From assembly GCF_003258315.1 (NCBI RefSeq), contig NZ_CP030032.1:1402001-1466000 (forward strand): a DNA stretch of 64,000 nt, in the 5' to 3' direction. This document shows positions 8,634 to 17,615 of this stretch, piece by piece; the stretch's first letter is position 1; each line of letters starts with the position of its first letter. The notes beneath the pieces are model-generated. The model searched no databases, was not told where the DNA came from, and saw nothing but the letters and a program-made list of their open reading frames with translations. Position numbers and translations under genes: made by a program. This stretch comes from Bradymonas sediminis (GTDB lineage Bacteria > Myxococcota_A > Bradymonadia > Bradymonadales > Bradymonadaceae).

Positions 8634-10724
8634 ATGAAACTTGCTGCGCAATTGCGATGGAATATTCGACGTCCACTTTTGATCGGTTGCCTGCTCGTGG
8701 GCCTGGCGGCTGCGGGTTGCTCTGACGACGAGGACAACTCGGCCGGTACCAATAATACCCAGGCCGACGCGGGCTCGGACGCCACGGGCGCCGATGGGGC
8801 AGGCGAAGACGGAAGCGATGGCGACGTCGGCGAGGGGTCCGGTTTTGTGCAGACGAATTGCGACGAACTTCAGCCCGCGCATTGCTCGCTTCCCTGGCCG
8901 TCGAATCAATTCCTAAAGCCCGACGAGGCGCGGGCGACTGGTTTTACCCTGAGCTTCGGCGCGGAGACGTTGCCCGCCTCGCGCCGCGGAACCCTGACCG
9001 AGCCTGATAATTGGCGCCGCCTCGATGGTTACGGCCTTGGCACCCCGCTGCTGATTCACTTCGAGGACCTCGACATCTCGCAGATGGCCACCGAAGTGGC
9101 GATCGCGGATTCGCTTAAAGAAGACGCGCCCGTCGTATGGCTTGAGGTCGACGGAGATGGCACGGTGTTGCGAAAGATTCCGTATTTTGTCGAATTCGAC
9201 ACCCGCGCTCAGGTTCAAGACGAGGCCGACCGGCTGACGTTTATTCGCCCGGGCGTCATCCTCAACGAGGGGATGCGCTATGTGGTGGCGCTTCGGGGGC
9301 TAAAGGACACCTCCGGCGCGGCGATTGAGCCGAGTGAGGCCTTCGTGAAGCTTCGCGACGGCGACACCGACGCGGACGCGGTGCTCAAATCACGCCAGGA
9401 GCGTTTCGACGATATCTTCGCGGTCCTCGCCTCCGAAGGCATCGAGAAGCAAGACCTGACGCTGGCCTGGGACTTCGTGACCGCGAGCAGCGACGCTCTG
9501 CACGGCTCGATGCTCTCGATTCGCGAGCAGGGATTTGAGCTCGCCGGCGAGCAGGGCCCCGAGCTGGTCATCAAAAATGTGAAAGAGAATAGTGAGACCG
9601 AGCACGACCATTGGTGGCTGGAGATCACCGGCACCTTCGACTCACCGCGATTTATGAAAGATGCGCTGATCGGCAGCGTGCCGGGCGCTATCTTCAATTT
9701 CGACGAGGATGGCAACCACGCCCCGAACGGCGTGCATACCCAGGATTTCTGGCTCTATATTCCTCACAGCGCCCGCGACGCGAGCCCGCACGGCCTGATT
9801 CAATACGGCCATGGTTTGCTCGGCAAGGGGAGCCAAACCGGCGGTAGCCATAACGGCAAGATCGCCAACGACCATAAATTCATCTTCTTCGGCACGAGCC
9901 TGGCGGGCATGTCCGATGAGGACGTCCCGCGAGCGGCCAACGCGCTGAGCAATATGAACGCGTTCTCCTACCTCGCCGACCGTCTGCACCAGGGCATCCT
10001 GGAATTCTTGCTCCTCGCCCGGTCGATGCGCGAGCGTCTGCCCACGCTTCCGGAGATCACCGACAAAGGCATCGTCGTGAACGCCGACGAACTCTACTAT
10101 TCCGGCATTTCGCAGGGCGGCATCTTCGGCGGCACCTATATGGCGCTGTCGACCGACATCACCGAGGGACACCTTGGCGTCCCCGGCAATAACTACTCAA
10201 CGCTGCTGCACCGCTCCGTTGACTTCAACGGGTACGCAGAGGTGATGAATAACGCCTACCCGAATCCCGCCGATCAGGTCGTCGGCTTGCAGGCCTATCA
10301 ATTGCTGTGGAACCAGACCGACCCGGTGAGCTATTTGCGCCATATCAGCGACGAACCTTTCGAGGGAATGCCGTCGCATAACGCGCTCTTTGTGCCCGCC
10401 AAGGGCGACTATCAGGTGTCCGTCATGACCAATGAGTTCGCCGCTCGCAGCGATATCGGCATCAAATTGATGGAGCATTACGGCCACGACGTCGACCTTG
10501 TTGAGGCGCAGCCCTATCCCTACACCGGCTCGGGCGTGGTCCTGTATGACTTCGGCAACGCCTGGCCCGAACCGGGCAATGTCCCGCCGGCCGAAGAAGA
10601 CGGGCTGGGCGACCCCCACGGCAAACCGCGTCGCGTCGACGCGCATAACGAGCAGATGATCCACTTCTTCCGCAGCGGCGGCGAGATCATCGACGTATGC
10701 AACGGCGCTCCGTGTGAGTTCTAA
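8634..10724 (+). CDS. Lipoprotein with alpha/beta-hydrolase-like domain
   Basis: The 696-residue product has a lipoprotein signal (LLVGLAAAGC, lipidation near C29) and a D/G/A-rich acidic linker to about residue 65. The middle carries an Ig-like segment (VILNEGMRYVVALRGLKD). The C-terminal half looks like an alpha/beta hydrolase: YGHGLLGKG resembles an oxyanion-hole strand, and YYSGISQGGIFGG contains a GxSxGG nucleophile elbow with Ser493. A conserved-looking VPAKGDYQV and downstream HYGHDV could supply the acid and histidine. It is likely an outer-membrane-anchored esterase or lipase-like enzyme, but the substrate is unknown. It is divergent from the PDZ protein and followed by a strong terminator. 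Confidence 0.8.
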   Translation: MKLAAQLRWNIRRPLLIGCLLVGLAAAGCSDDEDNSAGTNNTQADAGSDATGADGAGEDGSDGDVGEGSGFVQTNCDELQPAHCSLPWPSNQFLKPDEARATGFTLSFGAETLPASRRGTLTEPDNWRRLDGYGLGTPLLIHFEDLDISQMATEVAIADSLKEDAPVVWLEVDGDGTVLRKIPYFVEFDTRAQVQDEADRLTFIRPGVILNEGMRYVVALRGLKDTSGAAIEPSEAFVKLRDGDTDADAVLKSRQERFDDIFAVLASEGIEKQDLTLAWDFVTASSDALHGSMLSIREQGFELAGEQGPELVIKNVKENSETEHDHWWLEITGTFDSPRFMKDALIGSVPGAIFNFDEDGNHAPNGVHTQDFWLYIPHSARDASPHGLIQYGHGLLGKGSQTGGSHNGKIANDHKFIFFGTSLAGMSDEDVPRAANALSNMNAFSYLADRLHQGILEFLLLARSMRERLPTLPEITDKGIVVNADELYYSGISQGGIFGGTYMALSTDITEGHLGVPGNNYSTLLHRSVDFNGYAEVMNNAYPNPADQVVGLQAYQLLWNQTDPVSYLRHISDEPFEGMPSHNALFVPAKGDYQVSVMTNEFAARSDIGIKLMEHYGHDVDLVEAQPYPYTGSGVVLYDFGNAWPEPGNVPPAEEDGLGDPHGKPRRVDAHNEQMIHFFRSGGEIIDVCNGAPCEF

Positions 10725-10773
10725 GCGGGTCGGGCCGGCCCTGGCGCCGGCCTGATTTTGCGATTCGATAAAA

Positions 10774-10801
10774 GGGTACGCCTATGGGCGTGCCCTTTTT
10801 T
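10774..10801 (+). terminator. Rho-independent terminator of the hydrolase-like lipoprotein gene
   Basis: A 9-bp stem (GGGTACGCC / GGGCGTGCCC with one T-G wobble) around a three-base loop is followed directly by a T tract. It lies about 50 bases after the stop codon at 10724. Confidence 0.85.
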
Positions 10802-10818
10802 GTGGTGCGCGGCACACC

Positions 10819-10918
10819 GACCGAACGCCGTCCCACCATGCGTAGCATGGGCCTTGTAGCCGCGCGGTGACCGAACGCCGTCCCACCATGCGTAGCATGG
10901 GCCTTGTAGCCGCGCGGT
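10819..10918. repeat. Two perfect tandem copies of a 50-bp unit
   Basis: The units at 10819-10868 and 10869-10918 are identical. Each contains the inverted repeat CCATGC-GTA-GCATGG. A third copy begins at 10919 but diverges after about seven bases. It lies in the gap between the lipoprotein terminator and the convergent kmo gene. Confidence 0.9.
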
Positions 10919-10947
10919 GACCGAAGCGAAGCGTAGGGAGCCCGCGG

Positions 10948-11007
10948 ACGGGCAACGCGCACGGGCAACGCGCACGGGCAACGCGCACGGGCAACGCGCA
11001 CGGGCAA
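10948..11007. repeat. 13-bp tandem repeat, four full copies plus a partial
   Basis: The unit acgggcaacgcgc repeats at 10948, 10961, 10974 and 10987, with a partial fifth copy from 11000. It ends just before the stop of kmo at 11019. Unit length and copy number suggest slippage-prone satellite DNA and not coding sequence. Confidence 0.9.
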
Positions 11008-11018
11008 ACAAACAAAAA

Positions 11019-12452
11019 TCAAAAATCCAACGCGATCCCAAAGCGCTCATAATACGGCAAAAGTTTGGCCTCGATGAGGTCGCGGGCCTGCCGCATGTCG
11101 GCCTGTGCGGCGTCCTCAATCCCCTCACATAACTCGCGAAGAATCGCCTGCTGGAGCTCGCCGATTTCGAAGGCGCGCCGGTAGGGGAGCGCGCTATACA
11201 TCACCACCGCGTAGCGGGAGCGATAGATGTCGGGCATCTCGTTTTCGATGCGATGCTCGACCTTTTTTTGAAGAAGGAAGTTCGGGTCGCCGACCTTCGC
11301 GCGCATCTCCACAAAATTATCGAGGGCCATCTCGGCGATGGCGTCGGCGTTGGGTTTTCGCAGCGCTGAGAACTGAGCGAAGATGGCGGCGAGGCGGTCT
11401 TCTGGGGGGGCGTTATTGTGGGCAAATTGCTCGAAGAGGTCGTCGAGGACGAGGCAATCTTCGAAGCCGCAGTTGAGCCCCTGGCCAAAGAACGGAACGA
11501 TGCCATGGGCGGCGTCGCCCACGAGCAGGGCGCGCGCGTCGAGGTGGTAGGGGGCGCAGCGGACGGTGCCGAGTGTGCCAGTGGGGTTGGCGAGGAACGC
11601 GTCGACAAAGTCGTCGGAGAGCAGGCGAACCGAGTCGGGGTATTGGCCCTCAAAGAAGGCGCGAACGCTCGCGGGGGTGTCGAGCTCGGCGAAGCTGTTT
11701 TTGCCGTCGAGCGGCAGATAGGCGGTGCCGGTAAAGCTGCCGTCGAGGTTGGCCAGGCCCATGAGGAAGTGGTCGCCGCGCGGCCAAATATGCAGGGCGT
11801 GGTCGGCCATGGCGGCGGTGTCCGTCGAGGAGGAGGGCGCCGGAAAATAGAGCTCCTTATAGCCGAAGTTGAGCTTGTCGACGGTTGCCTCGGCGTGGCC
11901 CTGGGCGACCAGGGCGTGGCGAATCGCCGACGGCGAACCATCCGCGCCAAAGATAACGCCCGCGGCTCGCCGGGTGTGTTCGCCGCTGACCGCGTCTTTG
12001 AGTTCGACCTGGCCGGACTCGAAATCCGCGTCGATGCAGATTTGATTGAAGTGAATCGCGACGCCGGCGGCTTCGGCGGCGTCGAGCAACGAGGCGTTGA
12101 GCCGGGTGCGTGACACCGAATAATTACACTCCGAATCGTCCTTTCCGTAGGGCTGATAGGCCAACTTCGATTCGAGGGAGTGCATCATGCGCCCGAGGAC
12201 CGGGACGGTGAGGCTGAGTATCTCGTCGCGAAGTCCCAGGCGCCCAAGGATGCGCAGGCCGCGCTCGGTCAGCACGAGGTTGATGGAGCGGCCGCCGGCC
12301 GGGTCTTCGTGACGGATATCGGGGCGACGCTCATAGAGCGTGACCTGGTGGCCGCGGCGCGCCAGCACAAGGGCGAGCACGCAGCCGACGGGGCCGGCGC
12401 CGATGACGGTGGATTCGACCTTGTCGGAGTCCAAAATGCCGTTCTTAGTCAT
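11019..12452 (-). CDS. kmo: Kynurenine 3-monooxygenase
   Basis: This FAD-dependent hydroxylase converts L-kynurenine to 3-hydroxykynurenine using NADPH and O2, in the tryptophan-to-quinolinate/NAD route. The Rossmann motif GAGPVG is at residues 18-23. The KMO-specific PAGGRSINLVLTERG and the GRMMHSLESKLAYQPYG segment follow, and the second FAD motif is LVGDAAHGIVPFFGQG. The length of 477 residues matches the family. No other kynurenine-pathway gene is in the window, so the pathway partners would be elsewhere. It lies 64 bases downstream of the signal-peptidase homologue's stop on the minus strand only by reading order: that gene starts at 13512 and ends at 12517. Confidence 0.93.
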   Translation of the reverse strand: MTKNGILDSDKVESTVIGAGPVGCVLALVLARRGHQVTLYERRPDIRHEDPAGGRSINLVLTERGLRILGRLGLRDEILSLTVPVLGRMMHSLESKLAYQPYGKDDSECNYSVSRTRLNASLLDAAEAAGVAIHFNQICIDADFESGQVELKDAVSGEHTRRAAGVIFGADGSPSAIRHALVAQGHAEATVDKLNFGYKELYFPAPSSSTDTAAMADHALHIWPRGDHFLMGLANLDGSFTGTAYLPLDGKNSFAELDTPASVRAFFEGQYPDSVRLLSDDFVDAFLANPTGTLGTVRCAPYHLDARALLVGDAAHGIVPFFGQGLNCGFEDCLVLDDLFEQFAHNNAPPEDRLAAIFAQFSALRKPNADAIAEMALDNFVEMRAKVGDPNFLLQKKVEHRIENEMPDIYRSRYAVVMYSALPYRRAFEIGELQQAILRELCEGIEDAAQADMRQARDLIEAKLLPYYERFGIALDF

Positions 12453-12516
12453 GGGTTTATCGTTGCTTATGAAGTCGCGTTAGGCGGGGTTTTGGGCGCG
12501 TGGCGCAGCGACCTGC

Positions 12517-13512
12517 TTAGCGAACGCGCAGACCAATACGGTCCCAGCGCACCGAGCCATCGGGGCCGCGCGACCAGAGGATATAGCGCGGGACGCCGCG
12601 GAAATCGTTGCTCCCCACCGGGCCGAAGTTGCGGCTATCGCGCGGGTCATTGTGGACGCCCTTGGCGATAAAATCCGGGGTCTGGCTGCGGTTATCTGCC
12701 AGCAGGAAATAGGCGTTTTCGCTGAGTTGATTCGGGGGCAAAATATAGCCCGAGAAGGTATTTGGCGAGGTCGCTATGACGTAGCGCTGGTCGCGATTGT
12801 GCTCGACCATGGGGCGTAATTCGCTGGCTTCATCGAGGTGTGCGCCCACGACCTCTTCGGGTTGAAGTGGGGCCTGGCGGACCTCGTTTTCGTTGATCGT
12901 AAGGGCCTGCCCCTCCATCTCGATGATGTCATCGGGCTGGGCGACGATGCGCAAAAAGTCGTGACTCGGCCCCTTGGTCGTCTTCACGGCGACGATATCG
13001 CCGACGCTCGGCGGGGCCGCGCGAAATGCGTTTCGATCGGTCAGCACCAGGTCGCCGGCCTGAATCGTCGGGTACATCGCGTTGGTGTGGACGGGTTCGA
13101 AATGCCACAGGTTTTTGGCGCCGAAGTTTAGCGTCAGCGCGATCGGCAGCAGGAAGGTGAGCAGGAAGGTCACTAAATAGAGCGTCCAATGATTATATCC
13201 GCGCAGGATATAGGGCTCGATCTCATCGATGCGCCGCATATTCTCCAGCGCGAGCAGGGTGCTAAAGAGCAGCCAGCCGCCGACGAAGACCAGGAAGGGG
13301 GGCAGGGGGAAAAACTGAGTCACGCTCCAGGCGATGACGAAGATCTCCAGCGCCATCAGAAAGAGCAGGTTGATCACCAGCCCGCGCATCATCTGGCCGA
13401 GATAGAGCGAGCCAAGGCCCGGGCAAAGGAAGGTCAGCAGCACCGCGACCGATTTTTTGCGCGCTTTAATTTCGCCTGAATAGGTCGGCTCTGTCTGCTC
13501 GTCGGTGGTCAC
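12517..13512 (-). CDS. Signal peptidase I homologue lacking the catalytic Ser and Lys
   Basis: The 331-residue protein has an N-terminal region of hydrophobic segments (about 21-60, 68-90, 109-130) and then an S26-type domain. The segment normally reading SGSMxPT is here HTNAMYPT, with A145 where the catalytic serine stands. The segment normally reading DYIKRVxGxPGD is DFLRIVAQPDD, with L187 in the lysine position. The DNR and DSRNFGPV boxes of the fold are kept, with an insertion between them. It is therefore probably a catalytically inactive paralogue, perhaps a binding or regulatory protein. It is co-directional with kmo (64-base gap). Alternative chemistry with other residues cannot be excluded. 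Confidence 0.85.
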   Translation of the reverse strand: MTTDEQTEPTYSGEIKARKKSVAVLLTFLCPGLGSLYLGQMMRGLVINLLFLMALEIFVIAWSVTQFFPLPPFLVFVGGWLLFSTLLALENMRRIDEIEPYILRGYNHWTLYLVTFLLTFLLPIALTLNFGAKNLWHFEPVHTNAMYPTIQAGDLVLTDRNAFRAAPPSVGDIVAVKTTKGPSHDFLRIVAQPDDIIEMEGQALTINENEVRQAPLQPEEVVGAHLDEASELRPMVEHNRDQRYVIATSPNTFSGYILPPNQLSENAYFLLADNRSQTPDFIAKGVHNDPRDSRNFGPVGSNDFRGVPRYILWSRGPDGSVRWDRIGLRVR

Positions 13513-13827
13513 GAATGGTTACTCAGTCGTTAGGCAGCGTGGATTCGGCGCTTTGGGGATGTCCGCAGGTGCGCCGTTATTCTCATCGTCCGAAAAAATG
13601 TAAAACGATGGGGCATTTAGGTCAATCAATGCTTTGTACAGGTTTATGCTGAAGTTGACGACGCCCCGAGATAATCTGCCTCTTTCGGGCTCCCGGGCGC
13701 GCGATTTTAAGCGCGCGGCGCGAAGAAAGACGGGCGTTCGGCGCGTTGGACATCAAGCGCTTCTTGACCGCGCTAGAATTGTCATTAGTCTTCGGCGGCA
13801 ACTTTCTATTACCGCAGGAACAATTCA
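13513..13827. other. Divergent intergenic region
   Basis: About 315 bases separate the divergent signal-peptidase homologue and apgM, and must hold both promoters. Overlapping short ORFs on both strands have no ribosome binding site or recognisable product. A ribosome binding site (AGGAA) precedes apgM. No confident promoter boxes were found. Confidence 0.4.
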
Positions 13828-15033
13828 ATGAATCTCGATTTTATTCAGAAGCAGGCCAAATCCGCGAATACCAAAATGGTGATGTTAGTGCTCGACGGGC
13901 TGGGCGGGTTGCCCAGCGGTCCGAACGGGCAGACCGAGCTTGAGGCGGCGCACACGCCAAACCTCGACGCGCTGGTGCGCGACGGCATCGCGGGGCTTCA
14001 TCTGCCCGTGGGCGCCGGCATCACGCCGGGCAGCGGCCCGGGGCATCTGGGACTCTTTGGCTTTGACCCGACCAGATATCAGGTAGGGCGCGGCGTGCTG
14101 GCGGCGTTGGGGGTCGAGTTTGACCTGCAGCCGGGCGACGTCGCGGCGCGCGGTAACTTCTGCAGCCTCGACGAGGATGGCCTGGTGACGGACCGTCGCG
14201 CCGGGCGCATCAGCACCGAGCGCAACGAAGAGCTTTGCAAATTGCTCGAGGGCATCGAGCTCGACGGGGCCGAGGTCTTTATTCGCACGGTCAAGGAGCA
14301 TCGCTTGCTCTTCGTGTTGCGCGGCGAGGGGCTAAATGCCGAGATCGCCGACACCGACCCGCAGGCGCTCGGCGTAAAGCCGCTCGATGTGGTCGCGAAG
14401 ACGAAGGCCGCCGAGAAGACGGCGCGTCTGGTGGCTGAGTTTATCGAGAAGGCCAAAGAGCGCCTGGCAGGGCATCATCCGGCCAATATGTTGCTGATGC
14501 GCGGCTTCGCTCAGAAGCCGACTTGGCCGACCTTTCGCGAAGCCTACGGGCTGCGCGCCTGCGCCATCGCCAGCTACCCGATGTACCGGGGCGTGGCCAA
14601 GCTCGTGGGCATGGACACCCTGCACGCGCCGACCACGCTCGAAGACAAGTTCGCGCTGGCGGCCGAGAAATGGGACGATTACGACTTCTTCTTCATCCAT
14701 AAAAAAGACGTCGACAGCCGCGGCGAAGACGGCGATTTTGCCGCCAAAGTCGCCGCGATTGAGAACGCCGACCAGGCCATCCCGGCGCTGATGAAGCTGA
14801 ACCCCGACGTGGTCGTGGTGACCGGCGACCACTCGACGCCGGCGCAATTGGCCGAGCATAGCTGGCATCCGGTGCCGGTGCTGCTTCACTCGAAATATTG
14901 CCGCACCGATGAGGTCGAGACCTTCGGTGAGCGTGCCTGCATCCGCGGCGCGCTGGGGCCGAGGCTGCCGGGCATCGAGCTGATGCCGCTGATGCTGGCG
15001 AACGCCCTACGCCTGGCAAAGTTCGGCGCCTGA
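13828..15033 (+). CDS. apgM: 2,3-bisphosphoglycerate-independent phosphoglycerate mutase, archaeal type
   Basis: It interconverts 3- and 2-phosphoglycerate in glycolysis and gluconeogenesis without 2,3-BPG. This 401-residue protein belongs to the ApgM branch of the alkaline-phosphatase superfamily, not the longer GpmI branch. Visible metal and catalytic elements are LVLDGLGG near the N-terminus, PGSGPGHLGLFG (catalytic serine region), HKKDVDSRGEDGD, and VTGDHSTPAQLAEHSWHPVP near the C-terminus. The start is supported by AGGAA a few bases upstream. It is a single-gene unit followed by a strong hairpin terminator. Confidence 0.94.
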   Translation: MNLDFIQKQAKSANTKMVMLVLDGLGGLPSGPNGQTELEAAHTPNLDALVRDGIAGLHLPVGAGITPGSGPGHLGLFGFDPTRYQVGRGVLAALGVEFDLQPGDVAARGNFCSLDEDGLVTDRRAGRISTERNEELCKLLEGIELDGAEVFIRTVKEHRLLFVLRGEGLNAEIADTDPQALGVKPLDVVAKTKAAEKTARLVAEFIEKAKERLAGHHPANMLLMRGFAQKPTWPTFREAYGLRACAIASYPMYRGVAKLVGMDTLHAPTTLEDKFALAAEKWDDYDFFFIHKKDVDSRGEDGDFAAKVAAIENADQAIPALMKLNPDVVVVTGDHSTPAQLAEHSWHPVPVLLHSKYCRTDEVETFGERACIRGALGPRLPGIELMPLMLANALRLAKFGA

Positions 15034-15060
15034 TCTTCGCGCCGCGCTCTTTTTTGGCAT

Positions 15061-15115
15061 GACGCCGCCTCGCCCATCATCCTCACCGGTGATGGACGAG
15101 GCGGCGTTTGTCGTT
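15061..15115 (+). terminator. Long hairpin terminator after apgM
   Basis: Arms at 15062-15079 and 15090-15107 pair over 18 positions with one mismatch around a ten-base loop. A short T-rich tail follows. It starts about 28 bases after the apgM stop. Confidence 0.75.
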
Positions 15116-15237
15116 TGGGGGCTGGGCGAAGCTGGGGGCGCGGACCCTCGTAATCTTGCGCGATGTGACGAGGTTTTTCGTTTGCGCAGATGCCAAAGCC
15201 TGGCGCGTAATTTGTCGAAATAATCACACCCCATTTG

Positions 15238-17061
15238 ATGGACGTTGTGATGAAAATATCGAAGCCAAATAGTGCCGTATCGGAGCCCCGCGACGATGCC
15301 CCGAGTCATTGGGCGCTGCCGTCTGTCGAGGCGCTGGGCGTGCCGTCGTGGGGAGTGCTGATTCTCCTGGCCACACTGCCTTTTGCGTTTGACACCGGGC
15401 TGCGCAGCTTCGAGACGCTCAAGGAATTGCTGCTGGTCGCAGGCATGGGCGTGGTGTTGGTGAGTTGGGGCGTCGCTGCCCTGCGACGCGGCCGCTTTAT
15501 CGTGGCGCCGGCGCGCGTCGCGATTCTCGGGGCAATCTTCGCGCTCTACGCGCTCGTCTCGATCATCTGGGCCGAGCACAGGTTATGGAGCCTATGGGAG
15601 GCGCTGCATTTTGTGGCGCTGGCGGTTGCGCTGTTGATTACGGCGGCGCCCAGCGGTCGAGCGCTGGGCTTTGGGGATATTGCCCTGGCGAGCGCGCTCG
15701 GAGGGCTGGGCGCGGCGGTCTTCGGGGGCCTCGACCTGGTCGGAATGGGCGGATTTAGGCCGGGTTGGGACCCAGCGGGGCCGACGGGCGCCTTCGACAC
15801 GCCGGAGTTCGGGGCTGCGTATTTTGTGGTGATCCTGCCGATTATCTGGGGCGGCGCGCTCTGTTCGCGGGGTGTCCGTCGCGTTTTTTTGGCGCTTAGC
15901 TTTCTGATCTCCCTCGCGTATTTTTCGCTGCTCGCCGGCTGGCTATGGGCAGGGGTTTTAGGCGGTCTGGGTATCGTGGCCGCGATCTTCGTCGGGGCGT
16001 TCCAGCGGCAGCAAGCGCTGCGCGTTCTTTTGCCTTCGGTGGTCCTGAGCGCGCTCGCTGGCGTATTCGCGTTGGTGATGACGGTCGCTTTAGGCGCCGC
16101 GCCAGCGTCCAGCGGGCAGAGCGGCGTGACCCAGCTCTTCAGTGAGTACGGCGTCGCGGGGTTCTCGCTCTTCGCGCTGTGGGTATTGGCGATCTTCGCC
16201 GTTGCGATTTCGGGCCTGATAAGTCGTGGGCAGGCCTACGCGCTCAACGAGGGGCGCGCGGAGGAGGGCGCGACGTATTGGCTCGTGGAGCATTGGGCCA
16301 TGCTCAGCGCGGGGTTGGCCGGGGTGGGTTTTATGCTCTTTACCCCGTTATTGTCGCTCGCCCCGGCCGCGCTCAGTTGGGTGGTGATATTGGGCGTATT
16401 GGCGCGGGTCTCAGCGAAATATAATGGCTTTACTGGTTGGTCGAGCGCCCGAAGGGCCGCTGCGCCTGAGCCCGGCGCTCGCGCGAGTTTCGGGGCGCTT
16501 CGCGTCTTCGCAGGCGCCGCGATTCTGGTCGGCCTCGCGATTCTTGTGCCCGCGACGCTTCAGACCGGGGCGAGTTATTATCGCGGCAAGGGGGATCGAT
16601 GGTTGCTCAGCGAGGGCTATCACGACGCGATTGACGCGTATAAGTCCGCGCTGCGCTGGTATCCCGTGGCGGGTGATATTCCTTTTAATATCGCGCAGGC
16701 GAGCGCGCATATCGGCGACGATAGGGAGGCGAGGGCGTGGGTTGACCGAGCGCTGAAGGTGCGGCCCGATGATATCGGCGCGCTGACCTTAAAGGGGCGG
16801 CTATTGCTCAATGACGCGGATATTTCAAAGGCGGTCGGTGTCGGCCGTCGGGCGGTGAAGGCTCATCCGGATAACCTCGAGGCGAGCAATATCTTACTGT
16901 CGGCGCTTATCCTCGAGCAACGCTACGAAGACGCCGTCGCCCAGGCCCAGAAGATGCTGACGCACGACCTGCCGCCCGTTGAAAACGCGCGTCTGACGAG
17001 CCTGCTCGCCGAGTTGCAGAAGGAAGTTCTCAGGGCCGAGACGCCTGAAGATTCGCTTTAA
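15238..17061 (+). CDS. O-antigen-ligase-like membrane protein with C-terminal TPR
   Basis: About 607 residues. The first 390 or so contain roughly ten hydrophobic helices and resemble O-antigen ligase/polymerase (Wzy/WaaL-like) membrane proteins, including the paired PTGAFDTPEFGAAYFV stretch in the usual NPN/active-loop area. Residues about 440-600 form TPR-like helix pairs (for example GYHDAIDAYKSALRWYP and AEIHDD-type repeats), probably periplasmic. The combination of polymerase-like membrane region plus TPR is common in deltaproteobacterial polysaccharide proteins, but no glycan cluster surrounds it. TTG at 15235 and ATG at 15250 are alternative starts. It is convergent with ybeY, with overlapping 3' ends. 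Confidence 0.7.
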   Translation: MDVVMKISKPNSAVSEPRDDAPSHWALPSVEALGVPSWGVLILLATLPFAFDTGLRSFETLKELLLVAGMGVVLVSWGVAALRRGRFIVAPARVAILGAIFALYALVSIIWAEHRLWSLWEALHFVALAVALLITAAPSGRALGFGDIALASALGGLGAAVFGGLDLVGMGGFRPGWDPAGPTGAFDTPEFGAAYFVVILPIIWGGALCSRGVRRVFLALSFLISLAYFSLLAGWLWAGVLGGLGIVAAIFVGAFQRQQALRVLLPSVVLSALAGVFALVMTVALGAAPASSGQSGVTQLFSEYGVAGFSLFALWVLAIFAVAISGLISRGQAYALNEGRAEEGATYWLVEHWAMLSAGLAGVGFMLFTPLLSLAPAALSWVVILGVLARVSAKYNGFTGWSSARRAAAPEPGARASFGALRVFAGAAILVGLAILVPATLQTGASYYRGKGDRWLLSEGYHDAIDAYKSALRWYPVAGDIPFNIAQASAHIGDDREARAWVDRALKVRPDDIGALTLKGRLLLNDADISKAVGVGRRAVKAHPDNLEASNILLSALILEQRYEDAVAQAQKMLTHDLPPVENARLTSLLAELQKEVLRAETPEDSL

Positions 17062-17615
17062 TTATCGCCCTGAGTTTCTGCCGCCGCGTGCTCCCAGAGC
17101 CGACGCTCCTCGGCCTTCATCGCCTCTTCTTCGTCGACCTCCATATGGTCGTGGCCGACCAGGTGCAGGATGCCGTGGATGAGCAGGAAATGAACTTCGT
17201 CGTCGAAGCTCCAGGCCAGTGACTCTGGTGCCACGCCCAACTCCTGGGCGACCCTGCGATGATGCTCGCGGGTCTCCAAAAGTCCCTCGGCATATTCGAG
17301 GCTGATGATGATATCGCCGAGCGAAAGTCCCGGGCCGTCCTCGCCGTCGAAGGCGGTCAGCATGGGGTCAAAGACGCCGGGCTCCTCGAATTCGTGCAGG
17401 GGAAAAGAGAGCACGTCGGTGGGCTTGTCTTCCCCTCGCCACTCCTTATTGATGGCGTGGATCGTGTCGTTATCGCAAAGCACGACCGACAGTTCAGGGT
17501 CAGCCAGGCCCAAGGCGCGGAAGTGACTCGCGGCCCTTTTGGCTATCGTCTGTATCAGCGCCTTTGCTCTTGGATGTTGCTCGGCTGTCCCCTGAGTCGT
17601 TATTTCCGTCGACAT
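17058..17615 (-). CDS. ybeY: Endoribonuclease YbeY (16S rRNA maturation)
   Basis: YbeY is a zinc metalloprotein required for 16S rRNA 3'-end maturation and ribosome quality control. The zinc motif HGILHLVGHDH (H-x3-H-x5-H) is near residue 140, and the family phrase KPTDVLSFP is present. The ATG at 17615 is preferred because GAGGG lies six bases upstream; a GTG at 17642 is also open. The start lies 116 bases inside the 3' end of the pgpH-like gene, in another frame, so the two are translationally linked. The phoH-pgpH-ybeY order matches the conserved bacterial cluster. Confidence 0.95.
   Translation of the reverse strand: MSTEITTQGTAEQHPRAKALIQTIAKRAASHFRALGLADPELSVVLCDNDTIHAINKEWRGEDKPTDVLSFPLHEFEEPGVFDPMLTAFDGEDGPGLSLGDIIISLEYAEGLLETREHHRRVAQELGVAPESLAWSFDDEVHFLLIHGILHLVGHDHMEVDEEEAMKAEERRLWEHAAAETQGDN

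Noticed and set aside
10819-10918. CRISPR array in the tandem-repeat region
   Set aside because: The repeats are directly adjacent without unique spacers, and no cas genes are present.
10687-11128. Repetitive short frames rich in R, A and P across the tandem repeats
   Set aside because: They only translate the 13-bp and 50-bp repeats and have no ribosome binding site.
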